A stretch of DNA of 64,000 nt from Neorhizobium galegae bv. officinalis (GCA_000985875.1 CCRI01000002.1:1-64000), one strand, 5' to 3'. Numbered from the stretch's first letter, positions 1-9,292 are shown. Program-made: numbers and translations. The notes: a model not told the origin generated them from the letters alone.

Positions 1-1
1 A

Positions 2-97
2 CAGCTGGAAGAGGAAAACCAAAAACTGCGCAAGCTGCTGGCCGAGAAGCTCCGTGCTGAAAATGTCGATCTGCGAAAGCGGCTCAACCTCGGTTGA
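2..97 (+). CDS. SyrB-like protein, C-terminal fragment (cut by window edge)
   Basis: Frame 2 is open from the first bases and ends in TGA at 95-97. The last 31 residues are a charged heptad-like segment (LEEENQKLRKLLAEKLRAEN, then a basic end finishing RLNLG). This matches what I know of the conserved C-terminal tail of rhizobial SyrB-type regulators, which are plasmid and symbiosis-region proteins named after a repressor of syrM. The start lies outside the window, so length and N-terminal domain are unknown. The next gene carries a related tail, which supports the assignment. Confidence 0.7.
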   Translation, partial: QLEEENQKLRKLLAEKLRAENVDLRKRLNLG

Positions 98-227
98 TCG
101 GCAGCAGCCGGTCAAGCGCTGGCCGCATTCTCATGATTATCGAAACGAACATATTGGCGGCGGCTAGTCCTGCCGCCAACGCCTTTGCCCGCTGCCTGCA
201 TGCGGGGTAGAATACGAGGTCGAAAAA

Positions 228-785
228 ATGGCGTCTCCATGGAAACTTCTGGCTCGGCTGGTGTCGCCGCGACGTCAACAGACACAGGAACACGGCTCGA
301 CCGATGATGTGAAGCCGGAGCTGTTGGCCATCGCCAAGCCGACTGAAACGGCTGCCGATAACGGATTGAACACCGCGGCGCCTCCGGTCGACGAAAAGCC
401 CGTCGCCGACGAACAATCGGAGGCGATGTCAGCGGACCCGGATCATTCCCAAACGGCAAGAACTCTCCATGGCAAGGCGGATAGCGAAAACGCCGGGTCT
501 GCGGAGGCGGCTGGTCCGGCCTTATCCGATGACGCGGCGGCGGTCGCACGCGAAACACGAACAACCTCGCAGGCTGGCGAAGGCGCAACGCGAAAACGCA
601 GCAGGCGGGGTAAGGCAACGGAAACGATTGAAGCCGTTCTGCCACCCTCTCCAGGCGTTCACGCCGTTTCTGACGATGCGATCAGCCTTGACGAAGAGAT
701 CAGGTTGCTCCGGGAGCAATTGGCGCGCAAGCTTCGGCTGCAAAATGCACAGCTGAAGAGGATGCTGGAGCGGTTCGAACGCTGA
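228..785 (+). CDS. SyrB-related protein
   Basis: 185 residues. The first 140 are low-complexity and rich in Ala, Glu, Asp and Thr with a basic patch near residue 124 (RKRSRRGKA), so probably disordered. The last 35 (LDEEIRLLREQLARKLRLQN and onward) form a coiled-coil segment close to the tail of the partial SyrB-like gene just upstream. A GAGG lies about 9 bases before ATG 228, supporting this start. The gene follows the first by 130 bp in the same direction, suggesting a tandem pair that diverged. SyrB-type proteins are thought to act as regulators in rhizobia; no DNA-binding motif is visible here, so function is inferred only from the tail. Confidence 0.65.
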   Translation: MASPWKLLARLVSPRRQQTQEHGSTDDVKPELLAIAKPTETAADNGLNTAAPPVDEKPVADEQSEAMSADPDHSQTARTLHGKADSENAGSAEAAGPALSDDAAAVARETRTTSQAGEGATRKRSRRGKATETIEAVLPPSPGVHAVSDDAISLDEEIRLLREQLARKLRLQNAQLKRMLERFER

Positions 786-1023
786 GCGTATCATTATCCA
801 TCGCACCAATCGGGCCAATCTGTCTTGAGTGGGCAATGTGTTTACGATGACGGAAGCGCTCACCTGCTGACATTGATCCTCGCCGGAATGGCCACAGCTG
901 TGGCTCGGCATCGAAGGATGAACCGTGCCGAAATCTGTCGGCTGAAGGCAACTGAGAAAACAAATGCTGGGGTTGGATTCCCCCGACACGTCGGGTCTGT
1001 TTAGCTCACCAGCCTGATCGCCG

Positions 1024-1239
1024 TCACAGCTCAGACAACGCCCTGTGCTCGGCCGCGGCTGCCTTCAGCGTTTCGATCGTTCGGTTTCCTTCGCGAAACA
1101 GGTTGAGCATCACCGCTGCCGCAAGCTCGACATCCGGATTGTCCTTAGGCAAACCGCGCCGCGCCCGCCATTCCTCCAGCACAATGTCCAGGATTTCCAG
1201 TTCGTCCGGCCCAAAGGTCGTCTCCAGAAACTGATGCAT
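1024..1239 (-). CDS. Conserved small hypothetical protein
   Basis: 71 residues, acidic and mostly helical by composition (MHQFLETTFGPDELEILDIV, then EEWRARRGLP). I do not recognise a named family, although short proteins of this kind are common on rhizobial plasmids. It is divergent from the ParB-like gene that begins at 1412, so the 170-bp gap probably holds promoters for both. No signal peptide or membrane segment is visible. Reality as a gene rests on protein-like composition and position rather than on a motif. Confidence 0.5.
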   Translation of the reverse strand: MHQFLETTFGPDELEILDIVLEEWRARRGLPKDNPDVELAAAVMLNLFREGNRTIETLKAAAAEHRALSEL

Positions 1240-1411
1240 GCTCGAATGACCCCTTCACAAGTGACGGCCGCAATGTGGGGAGGGATCGGCGCGGATCAAG
1301 GGCGGATTCCCATGCGGAGCGGTTGCAGAATGGAAGAGGAGGGAAGGGGAGCTGTGACGGATTGAGAGGGTTGGAGAGAGGCTCCGGCCGGTCCGTCACG
1401 GAGAAACTGAC

Positions 1412-3547
1412 ATGGCACAGGCCATCCAGAAAATCACGCTCAGCAGTGGACGTGACATTCCCTTCAACAAGCTCGTCTTGAGCCAGCAGAATGTCCGCAA
1501 GATCAAGGCGGGCATTTCAATCGAGGATCTCGCGGAGGATATCGCACGCCGGGGACTTCTGACCAGTCTCAATGTCCGGCCCGAACTCGATGGCGATGGC
1601 AACGAGACAGGCATCTACCGCATTCCTGCCGGCGGCCGGCGCTACCGTGCGCTCGAATTGCTCGTTTCCCAGAAACGGCTTTTGAAAACCGCCGGCGTGC
1701 CCTGCATCGTCAGCAGCGGCGAAACGCCGGAGATCGAAGATTCGCTCGCTGAGAACGTGCAGCGTGTCGACCTTCATCCTCTCGACCAGTTCAGGGCATT
1801 CCAGAACTTGCGCGAACAGGGGCAGAGCGAAGAAGACATCGCCGCCCGCTTTTTCGTCTCGGTCGCGACGGTGCGCCAGAGATTGCGACTGGCGTCCGTC
1901 TCGCCGCGGCTGCTCGATCTTTACGCGGCCGACGAGATGACCCTGCAGCAGGTGATGGCGTTCTCGATCACCAACGATCACGTTCGTCAGGAGCAGGTCT
2001 GGGATACCGTTTTGCGGTCTCATGCCCAGGAGCCTTACTATATCCGCAGGCTTCTGACCGAGACGACAATCCGGGCGACCGACCGCCGCGCGGCCTATGT
2101 CGGCCTCGAGGCTTATGAAGCTGCCGACGGCGTGGTCATGCGCGACCTGTTCGACGAGGACAACGGCGGATGGCTCCAGGATCCGGCGCTGCTTGAGCAA
2201 TTGGTGATCGAGAAGCTGAAGCGCGATGCCGAGACACTCAAGGCCGAGGAAGGCTGGAAGTGGGTCGAGGCCGCCTTCGATTTCCCATATGGCCATACGT
2301 CCGGGCTGCGCCATTTCTACGGCGAGCAGGCCGAGATGACCCAGGCGGAACTCGATCGTCGTGACATATTGAGGGCCGAATACGAAAAACTCGATGCGGA
2401 CTATGCCGAAGCCGAGGACTATTCCGAGGAGACCGAGCGCGTCCTGCAGGAACTCGGGGCCGAACTCGATGAGCTGAATGATCGGCCCTACGTCTTCGAT
2501 CCCCAAGAGGTTGCCCGTGGGGGGGCCTTCATCTCGCTTGCTGCCAATGGCGGACTGAAGATCGAACGCGGCTTCGTCAGAGCCGAGGATGAGCCTCCGG
2601 TCGGAACGATCGATGCCGCCGGAGCGGAGCCGGAGGGCAACGACGACGGCCCGATGCCAGCCTCTTCGTCCGCCCGCGGGATTTCCGTGAATGGTCAGGC
2701 GATCTCCGGCGAGACCGCCGAGGATGACGACGACGTCGTCAGGCCATTATCCGATCGACTTGTCCTGGATCTGACGGCGACGCGAACCGTGGCGCTGCGC
2801 AATGCGCTTGGCAACGATCCGGTCATCGCGTTTATCGCGGTGCTGCACGCCTTCGTCCTGAAGACCTTCTACCTCTACGGCTCCGACTCATGCCTGGAGC
2901 TAACGCTCCAGAGCGCCAGGTTCGCCCAGACACCAGGACTCGGAGACACCGTCTGGGCCAAGGAAATCGATCGGCGGCACGAAGCCTGGGGCCAGGATCT
3001 GCCGAAATCGCCGGACGACCTCTGGACCTTCCTGATCGCGCTCGATGAGGTCGGCCGACAAGCCCTGTTTGCCCATTGCGCCTCGTTGTCGCTCAATGCG
3101 GTCACCGAGCCGTGGAACAAGCGCGCACGTGCGATTGCTCATGCGGACCAGGTCGCCCGGTCGATCGGTTTCGACATGGTCGCGGCGGGCTGGGCGCCGA
3201 CGGTGGATTCCTATCTCGGCCGTGTCACCAAGTCGCACATTCTCCAGGCGGTCCGTGAGGCGAAGGGTGACCAATCAGCGGAGCTGATCGGCCATCTCAA
3301 GAAGTCCGATATGGCCCGCGAGGCCGAGCGGATAATGGCCGGTAGTGGTTGGCTTCCGGAGCCTCTCCGTCTCGCGGCAGATGTCTCTTCCGTCGACGAC
3401 TCGACGTGCGAAAACGCCGGGATTCCCAACGGAGATGCCAGCGGTAGCGGCAATCCCAATCTTCCGGCGCTCCTGGCCGACGATGCTGACAATGTGTCCG
3501 CGCCGACGGAGCTCGCCGAACAGCAGCACGTCGACGCGGCCGAGTAA
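1412..3547 (+). CDS. Large ParB/Spo0J-like nuclease-domain protein
   Basis: 711 residues. The N-terminal 110 residues have the ParB fold signature: a ParB-box-like stretch (LSQQNVRK), a GGRRYRAL motif near residue 75 and AENVQR near residue 112, where canonical ParB has its Asn/Arg motif. A helix-turn-helix KorB-like region follows to about residue 190 (SVATVRQRLRLA). The remaining 500 residues are unassigned and include acidic linkers. Canonical ParB is about 300 residues, so this is the large plasmid accessory type, and no parA or centromere lies beside it. GGAG precedes ATG 1412. It heads a + strand series of plasmid genes. A role in partition or in regulating plasmid genes is an inference. 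Confidence 0.8.
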   Translation: MAQAIQKITLSSGRDIPFNKLVLSQQNVRKIKAGISIEDLAEDIARRGLLTSLNVRPELDGDGNETGIYRIPAGGRRYRALELLVSQKRLLKTAGVPCIVSSGETPEIEDSLAENVQRVDLHPLDQFRAFQNLREQGQSEEDIAARFFVSVATVRQRLRLASVSPRLLDLYAADEMTLQQVMAFSITNDHVRQEQVWDTVLRSHAQEPYYIRRLLTETTIRATDRRAAYVGLEAYEAADGVVMRDLFDEDNGGWLQDPALLEQLVIEKLKRDAETLKAEEGWKWVEAAFDFPYGHTSGLRHFYGEQAEMTQAELDRRDILRAEYEKLDADYAEAEDYSEETERVLQELGAELDELNDRPYVFDPQEVARGGAFISLAANGGLKIERGFVRAEDEPPVGTIDAAGAEPEGNDDGPMPASSSARGISVNGQAISGETAEDDDDVVRPLSDRLVLDLTATRTVALRNALGNDPVIAFIAVLHAFVLKTFYLYGSDSCLELTLQSARFAQTPGLGDTVWAKEIDRRHEAWGQDLPKSPDDLWTFLIALDEVGRQALFAHCASLSLNAVTEPWNKRARAIAHADQVARSIGFDMVAAGWAPTVDSYLGRVTKSHILQAVREAKGDQSAELIGHLKKSDMAREAERIMAGSGWLPEPLRLAADVSSVDDSTCENAGIPNGDASGSGNPNLPALLADDADNVSAPTELAEQQHVDAAE

Positions 3548-3566
3548 CCATTTCTCGGATCAATCT

Positions 3567-3597
3567 GCGGCCTGGCTCCGAAAGGAGACCGGGCCGC
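3567..3597 (+). terminator. Intercistronic hairpin 1
   Basis: GCGGCCTGG pairs imperfectly with CCGGGCCGC around an inner CTCC/GGAG stem. It lies in the 72-bp gap between the ParB-like gene and the next gene, and a TTCCATTTTCAGGAG tail leads into the ribosome site. It could be an attenuator or a 3'-end stabilising hairpin. Confidence 0.45.
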
Positions 3598-3619
3598 TTC
3601 CATTTTCAGGAGCATTTCA

Positions 3620-4276
3620 ATGCCCGACTTTACGATTGAAACCACCTATCACCGGCCGGTTTTCCGGCGTCGCACTTATGCCGCAGAGTCGCTCGAGGCC
3701 GCCTGCCGAGCAGCGGTCGAAGACGACAATTGGGACATCGCCGAGAAAGACTTCGATTCCTCCGGCGAGGTTAATATCACCGGCGTCTGGGAAGGCGTCC
3801 ATAGCGCCTATACCGGACCGTCAATCCCGGTTCCCTCGCAATTCGATGAAGCTGTTCAGCGGCGTGCACATCATTTCGAGATCCTGCTCGGCCTGTTGAA
3901 GATATTCTTCGACGACGCACACGCAGCACGGCCTCCGTCGCCCGACTGGCTTGCCCGCTCAGCCTGGGAGATTGCCCGTGGTGAGGCCATCCTCGGCAAC
4001 GCTCCGGATCCCGATGAGCCTGTGGATCCGCCAAAGGCGAACCACATCCTGGCACGACTACAGGAAGATCAGGTTCGCAATGCGATCGCAGCCGTACTGG
4101 AGGTCGACGACAGTTTCGGCGGGCTCTCGCCGGCCGCGGTGACTGATGATGACATCCATGCGGCGTGCCTCACCGTCGCGACGACGATGGATGTCTCGGA
4201 CGTCGTCGGCAACGCCGAGTTCCAGGCCGCGCTTGCAGCGATCCGGGCAGCGCATCAGCGCCTCCAGTCAGCCTGA
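3620..4276 (+). CDS. Hypothetical plasmid protein
   Basis: 218 residues and soluble, with no signal peptide or membrane segment. The N-terminal 60 residues include an acidic EDDNWDIAEKDFDSSGEVN stretch that resembles small plasmid-encoded domains found near DUF932 genes in rhizobia, but I cannot name the family. Residues 70-130 are helical. It lies between the ParB-like gene and the DUF932 gene, each separated by a hairpin. A ribosome-binding AGGAG is present about 12 bases before ATG 3620. Function unknown; its place in a conserved plasmid block suggests a replicon-linked role. Confidence 0.6.
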   Translation: MPDFTIETTYHRPVFRRRTYAAESLEAACRAAVEDDNWDIAEKDFDSSGEVNITGVWEGVHSAYTGPSIPVPSQFDEAVQRRAHHFEILLGLLKIFFDDAHAARPPSPDWLARSAWEIARGEAILGNAPDPDEPVDPPKANHILARLQEDQVRNAIAAVLEVDDSFGGLSPAAVTDDDIHAACLTVATTMDVSDVVGNAEFQAALAAIRAAHQRLQSA

Positions 4277-4309
4277 CTGACCATCAGCCATTTCACTTCC
4301 CCCAACCCA

Positions 4310-4335
4310 GCCCGGCCACTGCGCCGGGCGCTTAT
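4310..4335 (+). terminator. Intercistronic hairpin 2
   Basis: GCCCGGC at 4310-4316 pairs perfectly with GCCGGGC at 4323-4329 and is followed by GCTTATTTTTC. It looks like a weak intrinsic terminator placed just before the AGGAG of the DUF932 gene. Confidence 0.6.
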
Positions 4336-4351
4336 TTTTCAGGAGACTCCA

Positions 4352-5542
4352 ATGAACACTCTAACACCCGACGCCCGGTCCGTGTCCTCGGGCTTCAAGG
4401 TCGACATCTCCCGCGGCGAACGTATCGGCCGTGTCTCGTCCGAATGGTTCTCGCGTCCCGACGACGAGCGGTTCCTGTCGCTGACCGAGCTCTACGATAC
4501 CGTTCGTTCCCGGGCCGACCGCGCCCATGCGCGAACGATCGAAAGTGCTGCGATCCGCGTCGAGGCAACGCGCGACAATGCCGAGCGGCTCGAGCTTCTC
4601 GTACCCGGTCAGCGTCAGCCGATCGCACCGACCCATTGGAGCTATGGCCAGCTCTGCAGCCTGGTCGGCGCACCTTCGACCTATATGCGTCAGCTGCCGG
4701 CGCCGCTGGCCGCCATCAATCTGCAGCACGGTCTGCTCAATCACCGTGCCGAACTCGTCAAGACGCTCGAGATGGATGACGGCCGGCTCGAACTCAGGGC
4801 CGTCACCGGGCCGGAATATGGCCGCATCTGGGATCACGAGCTGGTCTCGGCGGTGATGAAGATCGCCGGCAATGGCACGGGTGACACCATATGGAAAGTC
4901 CCGGGGGTGCTCGACTGGGTGACGATGACGCACAATCCCTTCGTCGACATCACCAAGGACACGACCACCCTCTATGCTTCGGACCGCGACGTGTTCGTGT
5001 TTCTCGTTGACGACACCCATCCCATTGAAGCCGGCCGACTTCCGAATGGTGAGCCTGATTTGTATTTCAGGGGCTTTTATGCCTGGAACTCCGAAGTCGG
5101 ATCGAAGACGCTCGGCATCGCCTCGTTCTACCTGCGTGCCGTGTGCGCCAACAGGAACATCTGGGGCAGCGAAAATTTTGAGGAGATCACCATCCGGCAC
5201 TCGAAGTTCGCCGCCGACCGCTTCGCCCATGAAGCCGCACCCGCGTTGACGAGTTTCGCCAATTCCTCTCCCGCATCCTTCGTTGCCGGCATTAAGGCGG
5301 CCCGCGAGCGCATTGTTGCGCACGATGACGAGGATCGCGGGACGTTCCTTCGTCGGCGCGGCTTCTCGAAATCCGAGACCGGCAAGATCATCGACACGGT
5401 TCTTTCCGAGGAAGGCCGGCCGCCGGAATCGATCTTCGATTTCGTGCAGGGCATCACAGCGCTTGCCCGCGACAAGACCAATCAGGACACGCGTCTCGAA
5501 CTCGAAGGCAAGGCAAAGAAGCTGCTGGAGAGCGCCTCCTGA
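4352..5542 (+). CDS. DUF932 (phage/plasmid-like) protein
   Basis: 396 residues matching the DUF932 family of phage- and plasmid-encoded proteins. Typical segments are a WSYGQLCSLVGAPSTYMRQL-type region near residue 100, a VTGPEYGRIWDHELV region near residue 150, and FYAWNSEVGSKTLGIASFYL around residue 250. The biochemical function of the family is not established; members occur in plasmid and phage early regions. The AGGAG ribosome site sits directly after intercistronic hairpin 2. Normal length for the family and no frameshift. Co-transcription with its neighbours is likely but possibly modulated by the hairpins. Confidence 0.85.
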   Translation: MNTLTPDARSVSSGFKVDISRGERIGRVSSEWFSRPDDERFLSLTELYDTVRSRADRAHARTIESAAIRVEATRDNAERLELLVPGQRQPIAPTHWSYGQLCSLVGAPSTYMRQLPAPLAAINLQHGLLNHRAELVKTLEMDDGRLELRAVTGPEYGRIWDHELVSAVMKIAGNGTGDTIWKVPGVLDWVTMTHNPFVDITKDTTTLYASDRDVFVFLVDDTHPIEAGRLPNGEPDLYFRGFYAWNSEVGSKTLGIASFYLRAVCANRNIWGSENFEEITIRHSKFAADRFAHEAAPALTSFANSSPASFVAGIKAARERIVAHDDEDRGTFLRRRGFSKSETGKIIDTVLSEEGRPPESIFDFVQGITALARDKTNQDTRLELEGKAKKLLESAS

Positions 5543-5591
5543 TCCGGCTTCGAGGAGATCAATAGAACCTCAGCACCCAACATCACCATCA

Positions 5592-5616
5592 GCCCGGCCG
5601 CCGTACCGGGCATTTT
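5592..5616 (+). terminator. Intercistronic hairpin 3
   Basis: GCCCGG at 5592-5597 pairs with CCGGGC at 5606-5611 and is followed by ATTTTCGTT. It lies between the DUF932 gene and the next small gene and has the same layout as the other intercistronic hairpins. Confidence 0.5.
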
Positions 5617-5634
5617 CGTTCATGGAGCACTGCA

Positions 5635-5889
5635 ATGGCTATACCCGATTACGCCCGCACGAACTTCGACACGCCGCTGCGCGCCGCGTCCGAGGGCAAT
5701 CTTGCTCTCATGGAATGCCTCGATGCCGCTACACGCGAGCCGCGCTACGTAATCTGCGCCGTCGGCCGCAGTGACAGCGAATTCGTCCTCACGCCATTTG
5801 GCCATCTTAGCGAAGGCATTCCCGACGACGCCTGCCTGCCACCCGATCCTGACGATCCGATTGGCGTCATCGTAAGCCCGACGACCTGA
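5635..5889 (+). CDS. Small hypothetical plasmid protein
   Basis: 84 residues. The protein has a compact core (LALMECLDAATREPRYVICA, then VGRSDSEFVLTPFGHL) and a proline-rich acidic end. It resembles the small proteins commonly encoded between DUF932 and strawberry-notch genes on rhizobial plasmids, but I cannot assign a function. ATGGAGCACTGCA before the start gives GGAG at good spacing. Hairpins lie on both sides of it (5592-5611 and 5897-5923). Confidence 0.6.
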   Translation: MAIPDYARTNFDTPLRAASEGNLALMECLDAATREPRYVICAVGRSDSEFVLTPFGHLSEGIPDDACLPPDPDDPIGVIVSPTT

Positions 5890-5896
5890 CGCTGAC

Positions 5897-5923
5897 GATC
5901 GCCGGCAGTTCAAGCTGGCGATC
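5897..5923 (+). terminator. Intercistronic hairpin 4
   Basis: GATCGCCGGC at 5897-5906 pairs with GCTGGCGATC at 5914-5923, with one G-T pair. There is no clear T-run, so it may stabilise or space messages rather than terminate. Confidence 0.4.
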
Positions 5924-6018
5924 CCCGAACCTTCCGTGGCTGCCCCAATATCACTGCTGCGAACTTCGGCAGGACGCTGGGCTCCGTTGTTCTTTCCTCA
6001 CTCTTGGAGCATCCTTCG

Positions 6019-7854
6019 ATGAATATCATCGCGCATCCTCAAACTGTTTCCACCTCTCCACGTCCTGATATCAAAGCTGGCGCCGAAGCGCTTATGGATG
6101 CTGGCGGTCGGATCATGTCGTTTCTGGAACAGGGCAAAGCCGTTTCCACCACTGACTTGCGGCAGATCATGACCGATGCTTTCGACGGCAGCGACGCGCA
6201 TATCGACGATCACATCGACCGTTCCATTCAGCCGACCGTGGTGCTGATGAACCACTTCGGAGCGAGCAAAGTTGTCGAGATCACCGGTCGCTCTCGCCGC
6301 ATCGTCCGCTGCGAGGACAGCAGCTCTATTGCCCGCTATGCCGTGCAGAACCGGCCGGGCAGCGCCAATCTCGACGACGCCCGCGTCTTCATGGACGACG
6401 AAAGAGGCATTCTCGTCTTCAGCGATGCCGGTGGGACCGGCAGATCCTACCACGCGGATCTTGCCGCAAAAAATCAGCGCCTGCGTCTTCACAACCTTCT
6501 GGAAGTGGGCTGGCGTGCCGACGTGGCGATCCAGGGGCTCGGGCGCAGCCATCGCACCAACCAGAAACAGCCGCCCCGGTTTCGGATGATCGCCACCAAT
6601 GTCAAGGCGGAGAGGGGTTTCCTCTCGACCATCGCCCGGTGTCTCGACACGCTTGGCGCCATCACGCGCGGCCAGCGCCAGACCGGCGGGCAGGGCATGT
6701 TTCGCAGCGAGGACAATCTCGAATCCCAATATGCCCGCGACGCGCTGCGTCAGTTCTATGGCCTGTTGCATGCCGGCAGGATCGATGGCTGCTCGCTCGA
6801 CAAGTTCGAAAGTATCACCGGCCTGTCGCTCACCTCGGAGGAGGGCGGACTGAAGGATGAGTTGCCCCCGATTCAGACCTTTCTCAATCGCATGCTGGCG
6901 CTGACAATTGCCATGCAGAATGTGCTGTTCGAGGCCTTCGAGCAGTTGCTGGCCGCCCGCATCGGGGGAGCGGTTGCCACCGGCATCTATGACAAGGGCC
7001 TGGAGACGATCACCGCCGACAGCATGACGGTCACTGAGCGCCGGCTGATTTATACGCACCCGGTCACCGGCGCGCAGTCGCATTTGCTGACGATCGAACG
7101 CCGGGATCGCAATGCGCCAATGTTGCTCCATGATGTGTTCGCGCTCGTCAGGCAGGACCCGCGCGCCAGGCTGATGATCAATGGTAGGTCGGGCAGGCAC
7201 GCTGCGATGGTCCCGACTCGATCGATGATGCTGGACGACGGCTCCGTTCAGCCGCACGTGTCGCTGATCCGGCCAATGGATGAGCTCCGCATCGAAGTCC
7301 GGCAACTCCAAGAAACCAACTGGGAGGAAACCGACGAACGGACTTTCGCAGACGCCTGGGAGGCCGAAGTCGCGGCAGTGCTGGAATTCTCGACGTCGAC
7401 AATGCATGTCGTCAGCGGGTTGTTGCTGCCGATCTGGAAATTGCTGCCCCAGGACTTTTGCCAGGTGCGGCGTCTGCAGACGGATGACGGCGAGTGGATC
7501 GTCGGCCGTGTCATTGCTCCGGATCGGCTCGCCGGCCTTTGCCGCAACTTCGGGATCGACCAGACTGTCGTGATCGCGCCGGACCAGGCCTGGGCATCGC
7601 TGGTCGACGGATCCTCCATCGTCGGGCTTGCCGGTGGCATGACGCTGCGCCGCGTGCGGGTGATGAACGACTACCGCGTCGAGCTCATCGGCTTCACCGA
7701 CGGGATGCGCGACTGGCTGCGGTCGATCGGACTGTTCTCGGAGATGATCAATTGGAAGCTGCGTTTCTTCGTGCCTGTCACAGACGAGGGTGCGGCGGTT
7801 CTGTCGAAGCTGATGCAACGTCCTCGCCTCAGTGATATCGCCCGCCGCTCGTGA
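6019..7854 (+). CDS. Strawberry-notch-type helicase with central deletion
   Basis: 611 residues from ATG 6019 (TTGGAG upstream). The first 60 residues match the start of the large rhizobial plasmid methylase/helicase (DLRQIMTDAFDGSDA). From about residue 75 the sequence is that family's C-terminal half: a TGRSRRIVR region, FSDAGGTGRSYHAD near 139-152, and the helicase signature GLGRSHRTNQ at 178-187, then GAITRGQRQTGGQG. Full-length relatives are roughly 1,400-1,700 residues with a methyltransferase and an N-terminal helicase lobe carrying Walker motifs. Neither is present here. The frame is intact across the junction near 6190-6230, so a shortened protein may be made, but ATP-driven activity is unlikely. 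It precedes the Toprim gene, as in related plasmids. Confidence 0.75.
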   Translation: MNIIAHPQTVSTSPRPDIKAGAEALMDAGGRIMSFLEQGKAVSTTDLRQIMTDAFDGSDAHIDDHIDRSIQPTVVLMNHFGASKVVEITGRSRRIVRCEDSSSIARYAVQNRPGSANLDDARVFMDDERGILVFSDAGGTGRSYHADLAAKNQRLRLHNLLEVGWRADVAIQGLGRSHRTNQKQPPRFRMIATNVKAERGFLSTIARCLDTLGAITRGQRQTGGQGMFRSEDNLESQYARDALRQFYGLLHAGRIDGCSLDKFESITGLSLTSEEGGLKDELPPIQTFLNRMLALTIAMQNVLFEAFEQLLAARIGGAVATGIYDKGLETITADSMTVTERRLIYTHPVTGAQSHLLTIERRDRNAPMLLHDVFALVRQDPRARLMINGRSGRHAAMVPTRSMMLDDGSVQPHVSLIRPMDELRIEVRQLQETNWEETDERTFADAWEAEVAAVLEFSTSTMHVVSGLLLPIWKLLPQDFCQVRRLQTDDGEWIVGRVIAPDRLAGLCRNFGIDQTVVIAPDQAWASLVDGSSIVGLAGGMTLRRVRVMNDYRVELIGFTDGMRDWLRSIGLFSEMINWKLRFFVPVTDEGAAVLSKLMQRPRLSDIARRS

Positions 7855-7866
7855 AGGAGATCCGCC

Positions 7867-8916
7867 ATGCTCTCCGCCGCGGATCTTGCGGGCCGTCTCG
7901 CGGAAAACGCGGAAGCGGTCTGCCGTCACTATCTCTCCGCCGGCCGCCGTGCCGGCAACTATTGGCTCGTCGGCGACGTCGCCAACAACAAGGGCCAGTC
8001 ACTCTATGTGCATCTGATCGGCCCGCGGGCCGGTCGGTGGACGGATGCCGCGACCGGCCAGTTCGGTGACCTGCTCGATCTCGTCCGCGAGACCTGCGGC
8101 CTCGTGGACTTCCGCGACGCTGCCGAGGAAGCGCGTCATTTTCTCAGCCTGCCCCAACCCGAACCGGTGTCGGGCTGCAGTAGCCGCGGCGGTGATGCCC
8201 CACTGATCGAGCGGCCGGCGGCCGAACGAGCACGAAGGCTGTTTCGGATGACGCGGCCGTTGGTGGGCACGCTGGCCGACATCTATCTGCGCGAGCGCGG
8301 CATTCTGCGGGCATCGACGCATGCAGCGCTGCGCTTTCATCTGTCCTGCTACTACCGCGATCTCGTCACCGGCCAGACGACCAGTTATCCGGCTCTGATC
8401 GCAGCCGTGACCGACGCCGCCGGAGCAATCACCGGCGTCCACCGCACCTATTTGTCGTCGGGGCTCGACCCGGATGGCGTCGGCAAGGCCAAGGTAGAGG
8501 ATCCCCGCCGCGCGCTAGGCGGGCTGCTCGGCTATGGCGTTCGCTTCCGCTTTCCGGTGAGTGCGCCTGTGCCGGTCCTGGCGGTGGGCGAAGGCCTCGA
8601 AACCATGCTGTCGCTGTCGGATATGATGCCTGGCATGCCGATGGTGGCGGCGCTCACGGCCAATCATCTCGCTGCCTTCCACTTCCCGGTCGGATGCCTG
8701 CGCATCTATATTGCAGCCGACGCGGATGCCGCCGGCCGGCACGGGATCGAGGGATTGAGCCGGCGAGCGCAAGAGTGCGGGATCCTGCCGCTGGTGCTGT
8801 CGCCCGAGCTCGGCGATTTCAACGAGGATCTGCGCTGGCTGGGTCCGGACCGGCTGACCGCCAGCCTGCGAGCTCAAATGGTTCCGGAAGACGCGATGGC
8901 TTATCTGCCCGGATGA
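7867..8916 (+). CDS. Toprim-domain primase-like protein
   Basis: 349 residues. The N-terminal part has the pattern of plasmid primase-like proteins with a DUF7146-type domain (WLVGDVANNKGQSLYVHLIG). The C-terminal half carries a Toprim fold: the catalytic-type Glu in VGEGLETMLSL near residue 240 and a DxD motif in YIAADADAAGRHG near residue 283. Toprim domains coordinate metal in primases and topoisomerases. No zinc-ribbon or helicase domain is attached. It starts 12 bp after the strawberry-notch gene with GGAG just before it, so the two are probably translated from one message. A role in plasmid DNA processing is inferred. Confidence 0.85.
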   Translation: MLSAADLAGRLAENAEAVCRHYLSAGRRAGNYWLVGDVANNKGQSLYVHLIGPRAGRWTDAATGQFGDLLDLVRETCGLVDFRDAAEEARHFLSLPQPEPVSGCSSRGGDAPLIERPAAERARRLFRMTRPLVGTLADIYLRERGILRASTHAALRFHLSCYYRDLVTGQTTSYPALIAAVTDAAGAITGVHRTYLSSGLDPDGVGKAKVEDPRRALGGLLGYGVRFRFPVSAPVPVLAVGEGLETMLSLSDMMPGMPMVAALTANHLAAFHFPVGCLRIYIAADADAAGRHGIEGLSRRAQECGILPLVLSPELGDFNEDLRWLGPDRLTASLRAQMVPEDAMAYLPG

Positions 8917-9292
8917 GACCGGCCGAAAGGGGCAGGCAGGCCGGGCCGGCGGCGGCTTTGGTGAAGCGGGATCCGAGGACGCCTTTCGGAGGGCGCCCGC
9001 CCGCGGGCCTGCCAAGAGGCGACCCTTACCACGCGGGCCTCCGGGCCTTCAGCGGGTCACTCGGGGTTCTTCCCCTGCCGGGCCATTTTCGCACATCGGC
9101 TCTTTCGGAAACCGGTTCCCAGTTTCCGGGCCGATGCGATGGCCCGTCATTCCTCGCGGATCAACAAACCCTCTTGTCCCCGCCCGGCGCTTCGCTGGGC
9201 CGCTGCGCTCCGCTTGCGGTTCCGGCCTCGGCCCGCGTGACCGGGTTCGCCGTCAGGCCGCGAGAGGCGCGGCCCACGAACGGAGAACTACC
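8917..9292. other. GC-rich leader region without a gene
   Basis: 376 bp between the Toprim and DUF2493 genes. It is very GC-rich with several possible short stems (for example the GGGCCGG and CCCGCCCGGCG stretches) and no convincing coding frame. Such leaders are seen before DUF2493 genes in related plasmids as far as I recall. It could hold a promoter or a structured leader RNA; the sequence alone does not decide. Confidence 0.4.

Noticed and set aside
5998..7929. A 643-residue minus-strand open frame
   Set aside because: It is antisense to the strawberry-notch gene, Arg/His-rich and without any family feature; a high-GC shadow.
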